Made by a program: the position numbers and the translations under genes. From NCBI GenBank assembly GCA_902777355.1, contig CACYTU010000006.1, positions 18,962 to 82,961 of the forward strand: a DNA stretch of 64,000 bases, in the 5' to 3' direction. The DNA is from an uncultured Lachnospiraceae bacterium. GTDB lineage: Bacteria > Bacillota > Clostridia > Lachnospirales > Lachnospiraceae. This document shows, in pieces, positions 8,693-19,571 of this stretch (positions within the stretch are counted from its first letter, which is position 1; every line of letters begins with the position of its first letter). The notes under the pieces are model-generated. The model saw only the letters and a list, made by a program, of their open reading frames with translations. It did not search any database and was not told the origin of the DNA.

Positions 8693-9642
8693 AGCTGCTC
8701 TCCTGCCATTTCGACCATTTTCAGAATCGATGTGGTGATTTCCCTGTCGGGGCCTATAGTGCATCCGCTGGCCCGGATATGGCCTCCGCCTCCAAAGCGG
8801 GCTGCAATAGAGGCGACGTCAACGATCTGATTGGACCGGAGGCTCACACGCCACTCCCCGCCCTGACGTTCATGAGCAAAGATCGAGCAGTCGGCTCCTG
8901 TAGTAGAGACCAGGGCGCTGACGATGCCCTCGACGTCTTTTCCGACGCCTCCGAGAGCCTGGATCGCCATCCGGTCCAGTGTACTCACGATGCAACGTCC
9001 GCCCAGATAGCTTTTGGACTTGGAAAGGGCCTTTCCCAGGATTTTCTGCTGAACCCAGGTCTTTTCAAAATAAACTTCCCTGACGATCCTGGGAAACTCA
9101 AAACCAAAAGTGATCAGGTACCCCGCGATCTCCATAGTCCTCCGGGAGGTATTTGAAAAACGGAAGCATCCTGTGTCCGTCACCATGCCCACATAGAGGG
9201 CCTGGGCGATCCGGGCATCTATCAGATCATGGTCGATCACTTCAAAGACAAGCTCGCAGGCGCTGCTGGAAGACCCGTTTACATAATTGACCATGGCAGA
9301 CCCGGGATTGCTGATATGGTGATCGATATTGATCGTCCTGGCAGCTCTGTCAAAAAATGTTTTCGCTGCCGAGATCCGGTCCTTGGCGGAATCGAGGACA
9401 ATAAAAGCATCATAGCAGTCAATGTCTGTCCGGAAGTCAGCTCTGATCGTTTCCGTTCCCGGAATATTGCGGTACAGTTCATCCCGCAGAGGCTCCAGAA
9501 AAACATCGACTCTGGCTTCAGGCATGGCCTTCCTGAGAAACAGAGCAAGTCCCATACATGATCCCGCACAGTCTCCGTCAGGATTCTGGTGTCCGCTGAT
9601 GCCGATCGTGCCGCAGCCTTTCAGTTCATCCAATATCCGCAT
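8659..9642 (-). CDS. nrnA: DHH/DHHA1 phosphoesterase, NrnA type (oligoribonuclease / pAp phosphatase)
   Basis: NrnA-family enzymes hydrolyse nano-RNAs to mononucleotides and dephosphorylate 3'-phosphoadenosine 5'-phosphate. The 327-residue protein shows the metal-binding motifs ISGHQNPDGDCAGS, VLDSAKDR, the DHH signature NIDHHISNPG and VGMVTDTGCFRF. The C-terminal DHHA1 domain ends with the substrate-binding FGGGGHIRASGCTI. GGAGG lies six bases upstream of the start. It is placed between rbfA and truB, a conserved position in Firmicutes. Its 3' end is partly duplicated downstream. Confidence 0.93.
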   Translation of the reverse strand: MRILDELKGCGTIGISGHQNPDGDCAGSCMGLALFLRKAMPEARVDVFLEPLRDELYRNIPGTETIRADFRTDIDCYDAFIVLDSAKDRISAAKTFFDRAARTINIDHHISNPGSAMVNYVNGSSSSACELVFEVIDHDLIDARIAQALYVGMVTDTGCFRFSNTSRRTMEIAGYLITFGFEFPRIVREVYFEKTWVQQKILGKALSKSKSYLGGRCIVSTLDRMAIQALGGVGKDVEGIVSALVSTTGADCSIFAHERQGGEWRVSLRSNQIVDVASIAARFGGGGHIRASGCTIGPDREITTSILKMVEMAGEQLRQDVQDRPDM

Positions 9643-9692
9643 ATACTACCTCCGTGGAGCAGGAGCCGGTCATCTTATTATTCCGGTTTCTC

Positions 9693-10121
9693 TTATTCTT
9701 CCGATCCTTCCGGCTCTTCCATTTCCATCAGTTCTTCTGATTCTTCCCGCTCTTCCTCTGCCTTTTTGTCCGCCGCCCGCACCTCGTCAATACGGCGGCT
9801 CATCTCGACACCATAGGCGATCGAATCATCCAGAATAAATTTGAGCATGGGTGTATTTCTAAGGTTGACTCTGCGCGCGAGTTCACCGCGGATAAAGCCG
9901 GAAGCGCTGGCAAGGCCTTCCATGGTCTCCTTCTTCTTCTGGTCATCCCCGTATACACTGACCCATGCTTTACATGTCTTGAGATCCGGAGCCACTTCCA
10001 CCTGCAGCACGCTGGTCATAGGGCTGATGCGGGGGTCCTTGATTCCTCCCCGGATGATTTCTGCCAGCACGCGGTGTACTTCATCATTGATCTTTCTGTT
10101 TTTTACACTGTTTTTTCTCAT
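9693..10121 (-). CDS. rbfA: Ribosome-binding factor A
   Basis: RbfA is a KH-like protein that assists late maturation of the 30S subunit near the 5' end of 16S rRNA. The 142-residue protein opens with the family pattern NRKINDEVHRVLAEIIRGGIKDPRI. It continues with SVLQVEVAPDLKTCKAWVSVYG and GFIRGELARRVNLRNTPMLKFILDDSIAYG. The last 30 residues are a glutamate-rich tail (ESEELMEMEEPEGSEE) beyond the conserved fold. GGAGG lies four bases before the ATG. It follows infB and precedes nrnA. Confidence 0.95.
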   Translation of the reverse strand: MRKNSVKNRKINDEVHRVLAEIIRGGIKDPRISPMTSVLQVEVAPDLKTCKAWVSVYGDDQKKKETMEGLASASGFIRGELARRVNLRNTPMLKFILDDSIAYGVEMSRRIDEVRAADKKAEEEREESEELMEMEEPEGSEE

Positions 10122-10199
10122 TATTCCTCCATATAGGAGCGCTCTGACAGTTATTCCGTATCTACATTATGCGGCATGAGGCTTTAAAGCCCTGCCGTG

Positions 10200-10236
10200 A
10201 AAAAGAATCCGGCTGGAGATCGGCTCCCCAGCCGGT
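10200..10236 (-). terminator. Rho-independent terminator after infB
   Basis: On the minus strand CCGGCTGG pairs with CCAGCCGG (10209-10216 with 10228-10235), followed by ATTCTTTTTC. It lies 145 bases past the infB stop and just before rbfA, so it may attenuate rather than end the operon. Confidence 0.65.
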
Positions 10237-10312
10237 TTCATAGCGGAAATAACCGTAAATTCCTGTTTTTCATTCCCGGGCCTGCCCGGGTCAGCCGCAA
10301 AGATTATTAAAC

Positions 10313-10350
10313 CCGGGTTTTCGCGCAGAAATCGCGCGAAAACACCTCGA
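10313..10350. repeat. Dispersed 38-bp hairpin element, copy 2
   Basis: Stem GTTTTCGCGC / GCGCGAAAAC with a short A-rich loop, followed by ACACCTCGA. It matches the element at 6074-6111 in flanks and shape. Several stem differences are compensated on the opposite arm. It lies in the infB-rbfA spacer next to a CCCGGG-rich hairpin (10276-10291). Confidence 0.7.
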
Positions 10351-10379
10351 GGCTGGTGCTGGTGTGACTTGTAACAAGA

Positions 10380-13406
<3,027 letters not shown>

Positions 13407-13718
13407 CTTGAATGCGCCCTCCTCAATGATTTAATACGCTTTCCGTCAGCGTTTACAAACGCTTTTTACTCTCCCCGGATGACCGTCCTGCTTTACATAC
13501 TCACCTTGAAATCCTGTTATAAGATTCCATATACAGGCTCATTATTAAGATTATTAAGATTTATTATTAAGATTCATTATTAAAATAATCTTATCTGAAA
13601 TCTCATTGCCGGCGGCCAATCCCTTATGTATATGTATATGTATATGAATGAAAATTCTATGTGTATTAATTATGTATTTAAATCAGGAACCGGTCAGCTT
13701 TGATCTCATCTGCCGCTG
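13407..13718. other. AT-rich spacer between ylxQ and infB
   Basis: No gene is seen. It contains a short inverted repeat (AGCGTTT / AAACGCT near 13455-13470), clustered ATTATTAAGATT repeats around 13545-13595 and a GTATAT microsatellite near 13630. The AT-rich stretch could hold an internal promoter for infB, but I cannot name a convincing box. Confidence 0.5.
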
Positions 13719-14192
13719 TCAGGGTCCTGTTCCTTTCAAAGGATCCTCCGGCATAATATGGGGGCCGGCCTTTTTTTCCGGAGGTTTCTCTCTGGCAGGG
13801 GACCCCCTCTCCTGCATTTCATCAGAAACTGCTCCGGATCCCGGTTGTCCGGCAGCACAGTCCGCGCTCCCGCCTCCGCTTTCCCGGCCCGCATCCTGCA
13901 GTTTCTTCAGCAGGCTCTGAGCAAATCCTCTGTCCGTCACGGCCACGCAGGCCCTCGACTCCTTACCCAGTGCGCCCCCCAGTTGTTCCCGGGAACCGTA
14001 AAACCGGAGCGGGACATTATGGGAGCGGCATTTATCTGTAAATTTCTTCACGGTATTGTGCTGCGCGTCATCCGCCAGAATCAACAGGTGCGCCTTTCTG
14101 CTTTTGACAGCCTCTTCGGCGGAAAAACCGCCGGAAGCCGTCTTTCCCGCTTTCGCAGCAAGTCCGAGAAGAGAAAGTATTTTATCCTGCAT
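13719..14192 (-). CDS. L7Ae/L30e-fold RNA-binding protein (YlxQ family)
   Basis: The N-terminal 100 residues follow the ribosomal L7Ae/L30e/Gadd45 fold: ILSLLGLAAKAGKTASGGF, HLLILADDAQHNTVKKF and SREQLGGALGKESRACVAVTD. In Bacillus the homologue YlxQ binds kink-turn RNA in vitro; its physiological role is unclear. The remaining 55 residues (Gly/Ser/Pro/Lys-rich) are a lineage-specific tail. AGGAGG lies eight bases before the ATG. The gene overlaps the end of ylxR by 11 bp, so the two are translationally coupled. Confidence 0.9.
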   Translation of the reverse strand: MQDKILSLLGLAAKAGKTASGGFSAEEAVKSRKAHLLILADDAQHNTVKKFTDKCRSHNVPLRFYGSREQLGGALGKESRACVAVTDRGFAQSLLKKLQDAGRESGGGSADCAAGQPGSGAVSDEMQERGSPAREKPPEKKAGPHIMPEDPLKGTGP

Positions 14193-14457
14193 CTTCCGGA
14201 CCTCCTATCTCAGCCGCCAGGCGGGCTGCAGCCTCCGGGGGAACCTGTGTGCGGAAGGCTCTTCCAAGACTCTTTTTCCGGATCGCTTTCTCAAGGCAGG
14301 CGGAATCATCGCAGAGGTAAGCTCCGCGTCCGTTGGCTCTGCCGGTCCGGTCTGCAAGAAGTTCTCCTTCCTGCGTCAGGACGATTCGGATCAATTCTTT
14401 CTTGGGCTTTACAGCGCCGCAGCCGATACAGGTCCGCATCGGAATCTTTTTGGGCAT
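14182..14457 (-). CDS. YlxR family RNA-binding protein (DUF448)
   Basis: A small basic protein with the YlxR hallmark PMRTCIGCGAVKPKKELIRIV and the signature GRANGRGAYLC. YlxR proteins are predicted RNA-binding proteins encoded between nusA and infB; a role in RNase P control has been proposed in Bacillus. I use the ATG at 14457 because GGAG lies nine bases upstream. An ATG five codons earlier (14472) lacks a ribosome site. Its stop overlaps the ylxQ start. Confidence 0.9.
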   Translation of the reverse strand: MPKKIPMRTCIGCGAVKPKKELIRIVLTQEGELLADRTGRANGRGAYLCDDSACLEKAIRKKSLGRAFRTQVPPEAAARLAAEIGGPEDAG

Positions 14458-14527
14458 GTTACGATTCTCCATACAATGGTACGCGCTTTACTATTTCCGG
14501 ATATTGCTCCGATTCTTACGCTTCTTT

Positions 14528-15883
14528 TTATTCTTCAGAAATATCTTCTACGGAAATCTCTTCCCCGGAATCCTCATCTTCGGAAACTTCATCTTCGGAG
14601 ATTTCATCTTCGGAAATCTCATTTTCGGAAACTGTTTCCTCCCCGTCTTCCGCGGAATCAGATCCCGCCTCCGGCATCTCTTCTCCGCTCACGGGCTCTT
14701 CTTCAGAGAGATCCGCATTATCTTCAGGATTTAAGCCGGAGTATTCTCCGTCTGTCTCCTCGACCGACTCGCCATCATACTCTTCTTCATCATACTCATC
14801 ATCGTCGTCGATGTAGTCTGTATAACGGAATCCGGGAGCATCCTTTGCCTGGGTCTCGCTCTTGATATCGATCTTATATCCGGTCAGACGGGCTGCCAGA
14901 CGGGCGTTCTGTCCTTCTTTGCCGATGGCAAGGGAAAGCTGATAATCCGGGACCACGACCTTTGCTGTCTTCTCCTCCGGATCCGCGAAGACCGCGACTA
15001 CATTGGCCGGAGACAGAGCGTTCTGAATAAAGTTTCCGGGGTTCTCGTCCCAGACAACGATATCGATCTTCTCGCCCTTGAGCTCGTCCACGATATTGTT
15101 GACACGGACGCCGTTGCTTCCGACACAGGCGCCGATGGGGTCGACGTTGGCATCGTTGGAGCGGACTGCGATCTTGGTGCGGCTGCCCGGCTCACGGGCA
15201 ATACTCATGATATCAATGACACCGTCCTTGACCTCGGCGACTTCCTGCTCAAAAAGTCTGCGGACCAGATCGGGATGTGTGCGGCTCACCAGGATCCTGG
15301 GGCCGCGGTTGGTGGAGCGGACCTCGAGCACAAAGACCTTGATGCGGTCCAGCGGGAGAAGTTCCTCCCCGGGAACCTGCTCTTTTTCGTTGAGCATTCC
15401 ATCAGCCTTGCCCAGGTTGACACTGATGTTTTTCCCGATATATCTCTGTACGATACCGGTGATGATATCTTTCTGTTTATCAATGTAATAATCGTAAATA
15501 ACGCTGCGTTCTTCTTCCCTGATCTTCTGCATGATCACGTTCTTGGCGATCTGGGTGGCGATCCTGCCGAAGCCGCGGCTGTCGATATCCACACAGACTA
15601 TGTCGCCGACATTCACGGTCGGATCAATCTTCACAGCGTCCTCATAGGCGATGTCCTCAAGGTCGTCCATGACATCTTCAGGCGTTTCGACAACTTGCTT
15701 CTCCGCATAGCAGGAGTAGTCAAAGGAATCACGGTCAATTTTCACTTTGATGTTCTCCGCCTTGCCGAAATGGCTCTTGCAGGCGGTCATCAGCGCATTC
15801 TCGATCGCTTCAAAAAGCGTTCCGCTGCTTATATTTTTTTCCTTTTCCAGGGCGAGTATCGCCTCTTTCAACTCACTGTTCAT
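14528..15883 (-). CDS. nusA: Transcription termination/antitermination factor NusA
   Basis: NusA binds RNA polymerase and modulates pausing, termination and antitermination. The N-terminal domain (MNSELKEAILALEKEKNIS) is followed by S1 (VGDIVCVDIDSRGFGRIATQ). Two KH domains come next, with RGPRILVSRTHPDLVRRLFEQEVAEV, DPIGACVGSNGVRV and LSLAIGKEGQNARLAARLTGYKIDI. After about residue 345 comes a 105-residue acidic tail made partly of 15-bp DNA repeats encoding EISEDE-type units. AAAGGAG lies five bases before the ATG. It sits between rimP and ylxR as expected. Confidence 0.96.
   Translation of the reverse strand: MNSELKEAILALEKEKNISSGTLFEAIENALMTACKSHFGKAENIKVKIDRDSFDYSCYAEKQVVETPEDVMDDLEDIAYEDAVKIDPTVNVGDIVCVDIDSRGFGRIATQIAKNVIMQKIREEERSVIYDYYIDKQKDIITGIVQRYIGKNISVNLGKADGMLNEKEQVPGEELLPLDRIKVFVLEVRSTNRGPRILVSRTHPDLVRRLFEQEVAEVKDGVIDIMSIAREPGSRTKIAVRSNDANVDPIGACVGSNGVRVNNIVDELKGEKIDIVVWDENPGNFIQNALSPANVVAVFADPEEKTAKVVVPDYQLSLAIGKEGQNARLAARLTGYKIDIKSETQAKDAPGFRYTDYIDDDDEYDEEEYDGESVEETDGEYSGLNPEDNADLSEEEPVSGEEMPEAGSDSAEDGEETVSENEISEDEISEDEVSEDEDSGEEISVEDISEE
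14530..14645. repeat. 15-bp repeats encoding the NusA acidic tail
   Basis: ATCTTCGGAAATCTC-like 15-bp units recur from the nusA stop inward. They encode successive Ser-Glu-Asp-Glu-Ile/Val blocks in frame. Degenerate CCGGAT/TTCTT words continue for about 40 bp beyond the stop. Confidence 0.75.
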
Positions 15884-16015
15884 ACTGTCTCCTTTTGCTC
15901 AAAAGCTGTCATTTATATCTTCCGGTCTTTTACCGGACTATTGATCGAAGGCGGTCATCCGCCGCATCTTACAAACACATCTGTCTTTCCGCCGCCTGCG
16001 CAGGGGGGAAACAAT

Positions 16016-16684
16016 TCAAAAATCAAAGGCAAGTTTTACAGAGGCGATCGTTTTGCGGTCAAGCGCGATCCTGATCCTCCCGTCCGCCTGTACAGCAGGT
16101 CCGTCCTGCCCCTGTCCGGAAGCCTGCGGTGTGTCCTGAGGCTGCGCCGCGTCTGCCGATTCCTGATCCGCTTCAGCCATGGATACTTCGGCCATGGATG
16201 CCTGGGATTTTTTCTTTCCCTTTCCTTTACCTTTCCCCTTCCTGGGAACAGGAGGATCCGCCAGAATCACAATCTGTCCGGCATCGAATTCCACGAGTTC
16301 TCCGCGCAGATCCTTCTCACCTGTTTCAGGATGCGGCTTATAGAGATGGATCTCCACGTCCTCGCCGATACTCTGGCTCAGGTGGCGGTCCTTTGTCAGG
16401 GCCCTGCCAAGCCCGGGGCTGGACACGATAAGTGTATAGGGGTCCCTGATGAAATCGGCCTTGTCCAGTTCATCAGACAAAAGGCGGCTGACTGCCTCAC
16501 AATCATTGATGGTCACACCCCCGTCTTTATCGATGTAGACATTCAGGTAATATTCCTGACCTTCCCTTACATATTCAACATCGTAGATCCATATTCCAAA
16601 CTGCTCCGCGACAGGGGCGGCGATGGCCTCTGCCCGCTCCTCATACTGCTGCCTTCCGGATTTACCGGACTGTTTTTCTTTCAT
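16016..16684 (-). CDS. rimP: Ribosome maturation factor RimP with an internal low-complexity insert
   Basis: RimP assists 30S assembly. Family features are clear: AIAAPVAEQFGIWIYDVEYVREG, YLNVYIDKDGGVTINDCEAVSRLLSDELD, and SSPGLGRALTKDRHL. The C-terminal SH3-like domain is interrupted. After IVILADPPVPRK there is a basic run (GKGKGKGKKK) and about 45 Ala/Gln/Glu-rich residues, before the final strand RIRIALDRKTIASVKLAFDF. The result is 222 residues instead of about 150. Because the last strand survives, this is an insertion rather than a truncation. AAAGGA precedes the ATG. Confidence 0.93.
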   Translation of the reverse strand: MKEKQSGKSGRQQYEERAEAIAAPVAEQFGIWIYDVEYVREGQEYYLNVYIDKDGGVTINDCEAVSRLLSDELDKADFIRDPYTLIVSSPGLGRALTKDRHLSQSIGEDVEIHLYKPHPETGEKDLRGELVEFDAGQIVILADPPVPRKGKGKGKGKKKSQASMAEVSMAEADQESADAAQPQDTPQASGQGQDGPAVQADGRIRIALDRKTIASVKLAFDF

Positions 16685-16740
16685 ATGATCCTTTCAGATT
16701 CTTTTTTCAGATTTCTTTTTTTATTTCTTTTTACTATTTT

Positions 16741-16870
16741 TTCTCGACTATTTCCTGCGATTTTTTTCCCGCAGAACTTTTTTCCTGCGAATCTTTTTCC
16801 CACAGAACTTTTTTCCTGCGAATCTTTTTTCCGAGGAACTTATTTCCTTAAAATTTTTCCCGCGGAACCG
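16741..16870. repeat. ~31-bp T-rich tandem repeat upstream of rimP
   Basis: About four units of CAGAACTTTTTTCCTGCGAA type; the best pair begins at 16772 and 16803. It lies upstream of rimP, in the 16685-17301 spacer, which has no gene. Confidence 0.8.
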
Positions 16871-16978
16871 GGGGATACCGTTTCAGGCGTACCGTCCGCA
16901 CCGCACCGGTATCATACAAGCGGAAACCAGGGCGGCAAAAAGGCAGCAAAAAATCAGGAAACAAAGAATTTAAAACAA

Positions 16979-17008
16979 TAGAAAAAGTGGACTTGCAGGC
17001 CCACTTTT
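16979..17008 (-). terminator. Terminator after the zinc-ribbon gene
   Basis: On the minus strand AAAAGTGG / CCACTTTT (16983-16990 with 17001-17008) is followed by a T run. It lies downstream of the 17302-17685 gene and upstream of the rimP operon. Confidence 0.7.
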
Positions 17009-17179
17009 CATGATACTTATATATTAAATTCTTCATTATTGAAGCCTGCATTTTAAATTACAGTACATTCTAAGTATAAATAAAGCATATATTTATTACA
17101 TTAATGCTTTATACCATTAGGTAACATAGCACAGTTGTCAATAAAATGCAAGCATCGATTTATTTCATCTGTGTTTTTA

Positions 17180-17245
17180 CTTTATTTTACCTGCCTTTTC
17201 ACTTAGCACCCGCTTTATTTTACCTGCTGTTTCACTTAGCCCCCG
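17180..17245. repeat. 33-bp tandem duplication
   Basis: CTTTATTTTACCTGC begins at 17180 and 17213, each followed by a TTTCACTTAGC block. This is a local spacer duplication about 60 bp past the zinc-ribbon gene. Confidence 0.8.
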
Positions 17246-17301
17246 CTATTTTTCAGGATGGGATCATACTGTGCGCTGTTTCGCTCTTGCGGGCTCCCGC
17301 T

Positions 17302-17685
17302 TCACTCCCGGCTGAGTCTTTCTCCGCACTTGGGACAGAAATCGAAATCCTCATCGGTCTGATATCCGCAGGCCGGGCACCTGCGGATCATGCGAGCCGT
17401 TCTCCCGCCGCTGACCAGGGTCAGATCCTGTTGGCGTATCTCTCTGCCGGATCCCCTGGATATCTCTTCTCCCACTGCCGGATCCAGTTCGTAGACAGTG
17501 CCGCAGCAGGACATCTGAACATAATACTTACGCCCCCACCTGAAGCAGGGGATAAAAAAGAGCAGCAGCTGGCTGAAGGTCATAAAGACCTGGTATCTCC
17601 CGTACTGTCCGCATTGGCCGCATATAACCAGCTGATCCGAAGAAATATCTTTTCTTCCCTGTGAGATTCCAATCATCAAGAACAT
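17302..17685 (-). CDS. Zinc-ribbon protein of unknown function
   Basis: The 127-residue protein has two cysteine clusters. An N-terminal CGQCG and a CC pair flank a hydrophobic FSQLLLFFIPCFRW stretch. The C-terminal CPACGYQTDEDFDFCPKCG is a treble-clef zinc ribbon. This layout (membrane-adjacent hydrophobic centre between zinc ribbons) is common in small Clostridial proteins annotated only as zinc-ribbon domain proteins. Its own terminator lies downstream, so it is probably a single-gene unit ahead of the rimP operon. I cannot assign a function. Confidence 0.75.
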   Translation of the reverse strand: MFLMIGISQGRKDISSDQLVICGQCGQYGRYQVFMTFSQLLLFFIPCFRWGRKYYVQMSCCGTVYELDPAVGEEISRGSGREIRQQDLTLVSGGRTARMIRRCPACGYQTDEDFDFCPKCGERLSRE

Positions 17686-17768
17686 CTTTTACCTCCTCGT
17701 CCAGGCTCCGTGCGGGGACACGTGCAGAAAAACAAAAAGAAAATCTTCAAAAAACCTGCAGATTCCGC

Positions 17769-17814
17769 AGATCTGTCAGGAAATAAATATTAGATCTGTC
17801 AGGAAACAAATATT
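17769..17814. repeat. 23-bp tandem duplication
   Basis: AGATCTGTCAGGAAA begins at 17769 and 17792, each followed by TAAATATT or CAAATATT. It lies in the AT-rich divergent spacer 17686-18036, which otherwise shows no gene and no clear promoter box. Confidence 0.85.
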
Positions 17815-18036
17815 ATAGAAGTAATAATTATAAAAGATATTGGTGAAGATATCCAGATTATCATTTTTTAATACAAATTAATACATATTACCCGTTTCCA
17901 CCGTTTCCCACATCTGTTTTATCTGTTTTATTCAGCCCTTATTATGATATGATGATATCGTCAGAAGACCCGTACCGTACTCCTGTTGAAGGAGACGGTC
18001 CTCCAGTCACAGCATTTTCAGAAGGGGGAATATTAC

Positions 18037-19173
18037 ATGAAAAAAGTGAAATTCGGAATGGTCGGCGGCGGTCTCGGTTCATTCATCGGAGATGTGCACC
18101 GCCACGGTGCGCTGATGGATGATCTGGCGATTCTCTGCGCAGGCTGTTTTTCCAGGCACAGGGACAAAAACATTGAGACCGCACAAGCCTGGGACATCCC
18201 TGAAGACCGTGTCTATGAAAACTATAAAGAAATGGCAGACAGGGAGTCCGCCCGCGGGGACGGAATTGATTTTGTCACGATCGCGACTCCCAACTCCAGC
18301 CATTATGAGATTGCGAAATATTTTATGGAAAAAGGTTTTCACGTGGTCTGTGACAAGCCGGTCACTATGACAGTGGAACAGGCGGAGGATCTGAACCGCA
18401 TTGCAGAGGAGAAAAAGCTTCTCTTCGCGGTCCCTTACGCCTATACCGCCTATCCCGTGATCCGCCAGGCGCGCCGCATGATCGAAGACGGCGTCATCGG
18501 GAAACTGATCTATGTCCGCGCCGGACATCCTGAGGACTGGGTGATCTCCTCCGTTCCCGAGGAGCCCTCCGGCAGGCTTCCCTGGCGCTTTGACCCCAGT
18601 ATAGCGGGCGAATCCCTGTGCAGCGCCGACCTCGGCACGCACGCGGAACAGCTGGTAGAACAGTTTACAGGCCTGACCATCCGCCGCGTCCTGGCAAAGT
18701 TCAACACATGGCCGGCTTATCTTCCCCTGGAGACAAATGTCACTGCCCTCCTGGACCTGGGAGACGGCATATCCGGAGAACTCTGGGCATCCCAGATCGC
18801 CATCGGCAAGGAATGCAGCCCTTTTATCTATGCGGTCGGATCAAAGGGAGCTCTGGAATGGAACCATGAGACCCCTTCCATCCTGAAATATACACAGTGC
18901 AACGGTCCCACGCAGCTGCTCTCTGCCGGAAGAGATTACATGGGTAAAGAGAGCAACAGCATGGTCCGCGTGGCCGCAGCCCATCATGAAGGTTATTTTG
19001 AGGCCTTCGGCAATATCTACCGCCCCTTCTGCCAGAATCTTATGGCCGTGAAAGAAGGCAGAGCATATGACGGGCTTCCTTATCCGTCCATCCGCGAAGG
19101 ACTCAACGGCATGAAATTCGTCCACGCCTGCGTGGAGAGCAACAGACTGGGCAATGTCTGGGTCGATCTGTGA
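18037..19173 (+). CDS. Gfo/Idh/MocA family NAD(P)-dependent oxidoreductase
   Basis: The 378-residue protein has an N-terminal Rossmann domain (FGMVGGGLGSFIGDVHRHGA) and the family motif VVCDKPVTMTVEQAEDLNRIAEEKKL, with the catalytic Lys of the EKP-like box (here CDKP). A C-terminal substrate domain includes GRLPWRFDPSIAGESLCSADLGTHAEQL, where the Asp/His pair is typical. Relatives oxidise inositols or sugars, or act on sugar derivatives; the substrate cannot be read from sequence. I use the ATG at 18037, with AAGGGGG upstream, rather than an in-frame ATG 17 codons earlier. A terminator follows directly, so it is monocistronic. Confidence 0.88.
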   Translation: MKKVKFGMVGGGLGSFIGDVHRHGALMDDLAILCAGCFSRHRDKNIETAQAWDIPEDRVYENYKEMADRESARGDGIDFVTIATPNSSHYEIAKYFMEKGFHVVCDKPVTMTVEQAEDLNRIAEEKKLLFAVPYAYTAYPVIRQARRMIEDGVIGKLIYVRAGHPEDWVISSVPEEPSGRLPWRFDPSIAGESLCSADLGTHAEQLVEQFTGLTIRRVLAKFNTWPAYLPLETNVTALLDLGDGISGELWASQIAIGKECSPFIYAVGSKGALEWNHETPSILKYTQCNGPTQLLSAGRDYMGKESNSMVRVAAAHHEGYFEAFGNIYRPFCQNLMAVKEGRAYDGLPYPSIREGLNGMKFVHACVESNRLGNVWVDL

Positions 19174-19254
19174 TAAGCGCCCGGTATTATCGCCCGATTT
19201 AGAACATTATAGAATATGTAGACATTCATACTCGGAAAGCCGGGTGTCAATAAC

Positions 19255-19317
19255 AGACAGAGGCATCATTCGGATCGGGGTTCCGCCCTGCCGGATGAAT
19301 GCCTCTGTCTTTGTTTT
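19255..19317 (+). terminator. Terminator after the Gfo/Idh/MocA gene
   Basis: AGACAGAGGCAT (19255-19266) pairs with ATGCCTCTGTCT (19299-19310), with further pairing inside, then TTGTTTTT. The remaining spacer to 19571 shows no gene. Confidence 0.85.
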
Positions 19318-19571
19318 TCAAATCAATTTCAGTTTCAAATCAATTTTAGATTTATGATCAAATCAATGACCAGGTCAGCGTTCATGACTTTTCGCACTGC
19401 GGCATCATCCGCAGCCGCCAGGTCACTTCAGCAGACCGCTGTTTTTTATCATTTTTTATATCGATTTGATATCAATACGGCTGTTGTGCTTTCAGCCGGT
19501 CCTCAGTTCCTGCCGGCAGGCAGCCATGCCTGCAGCTGTTAAGAACCGGGCGATTAAAATCGAGCCGGCAA

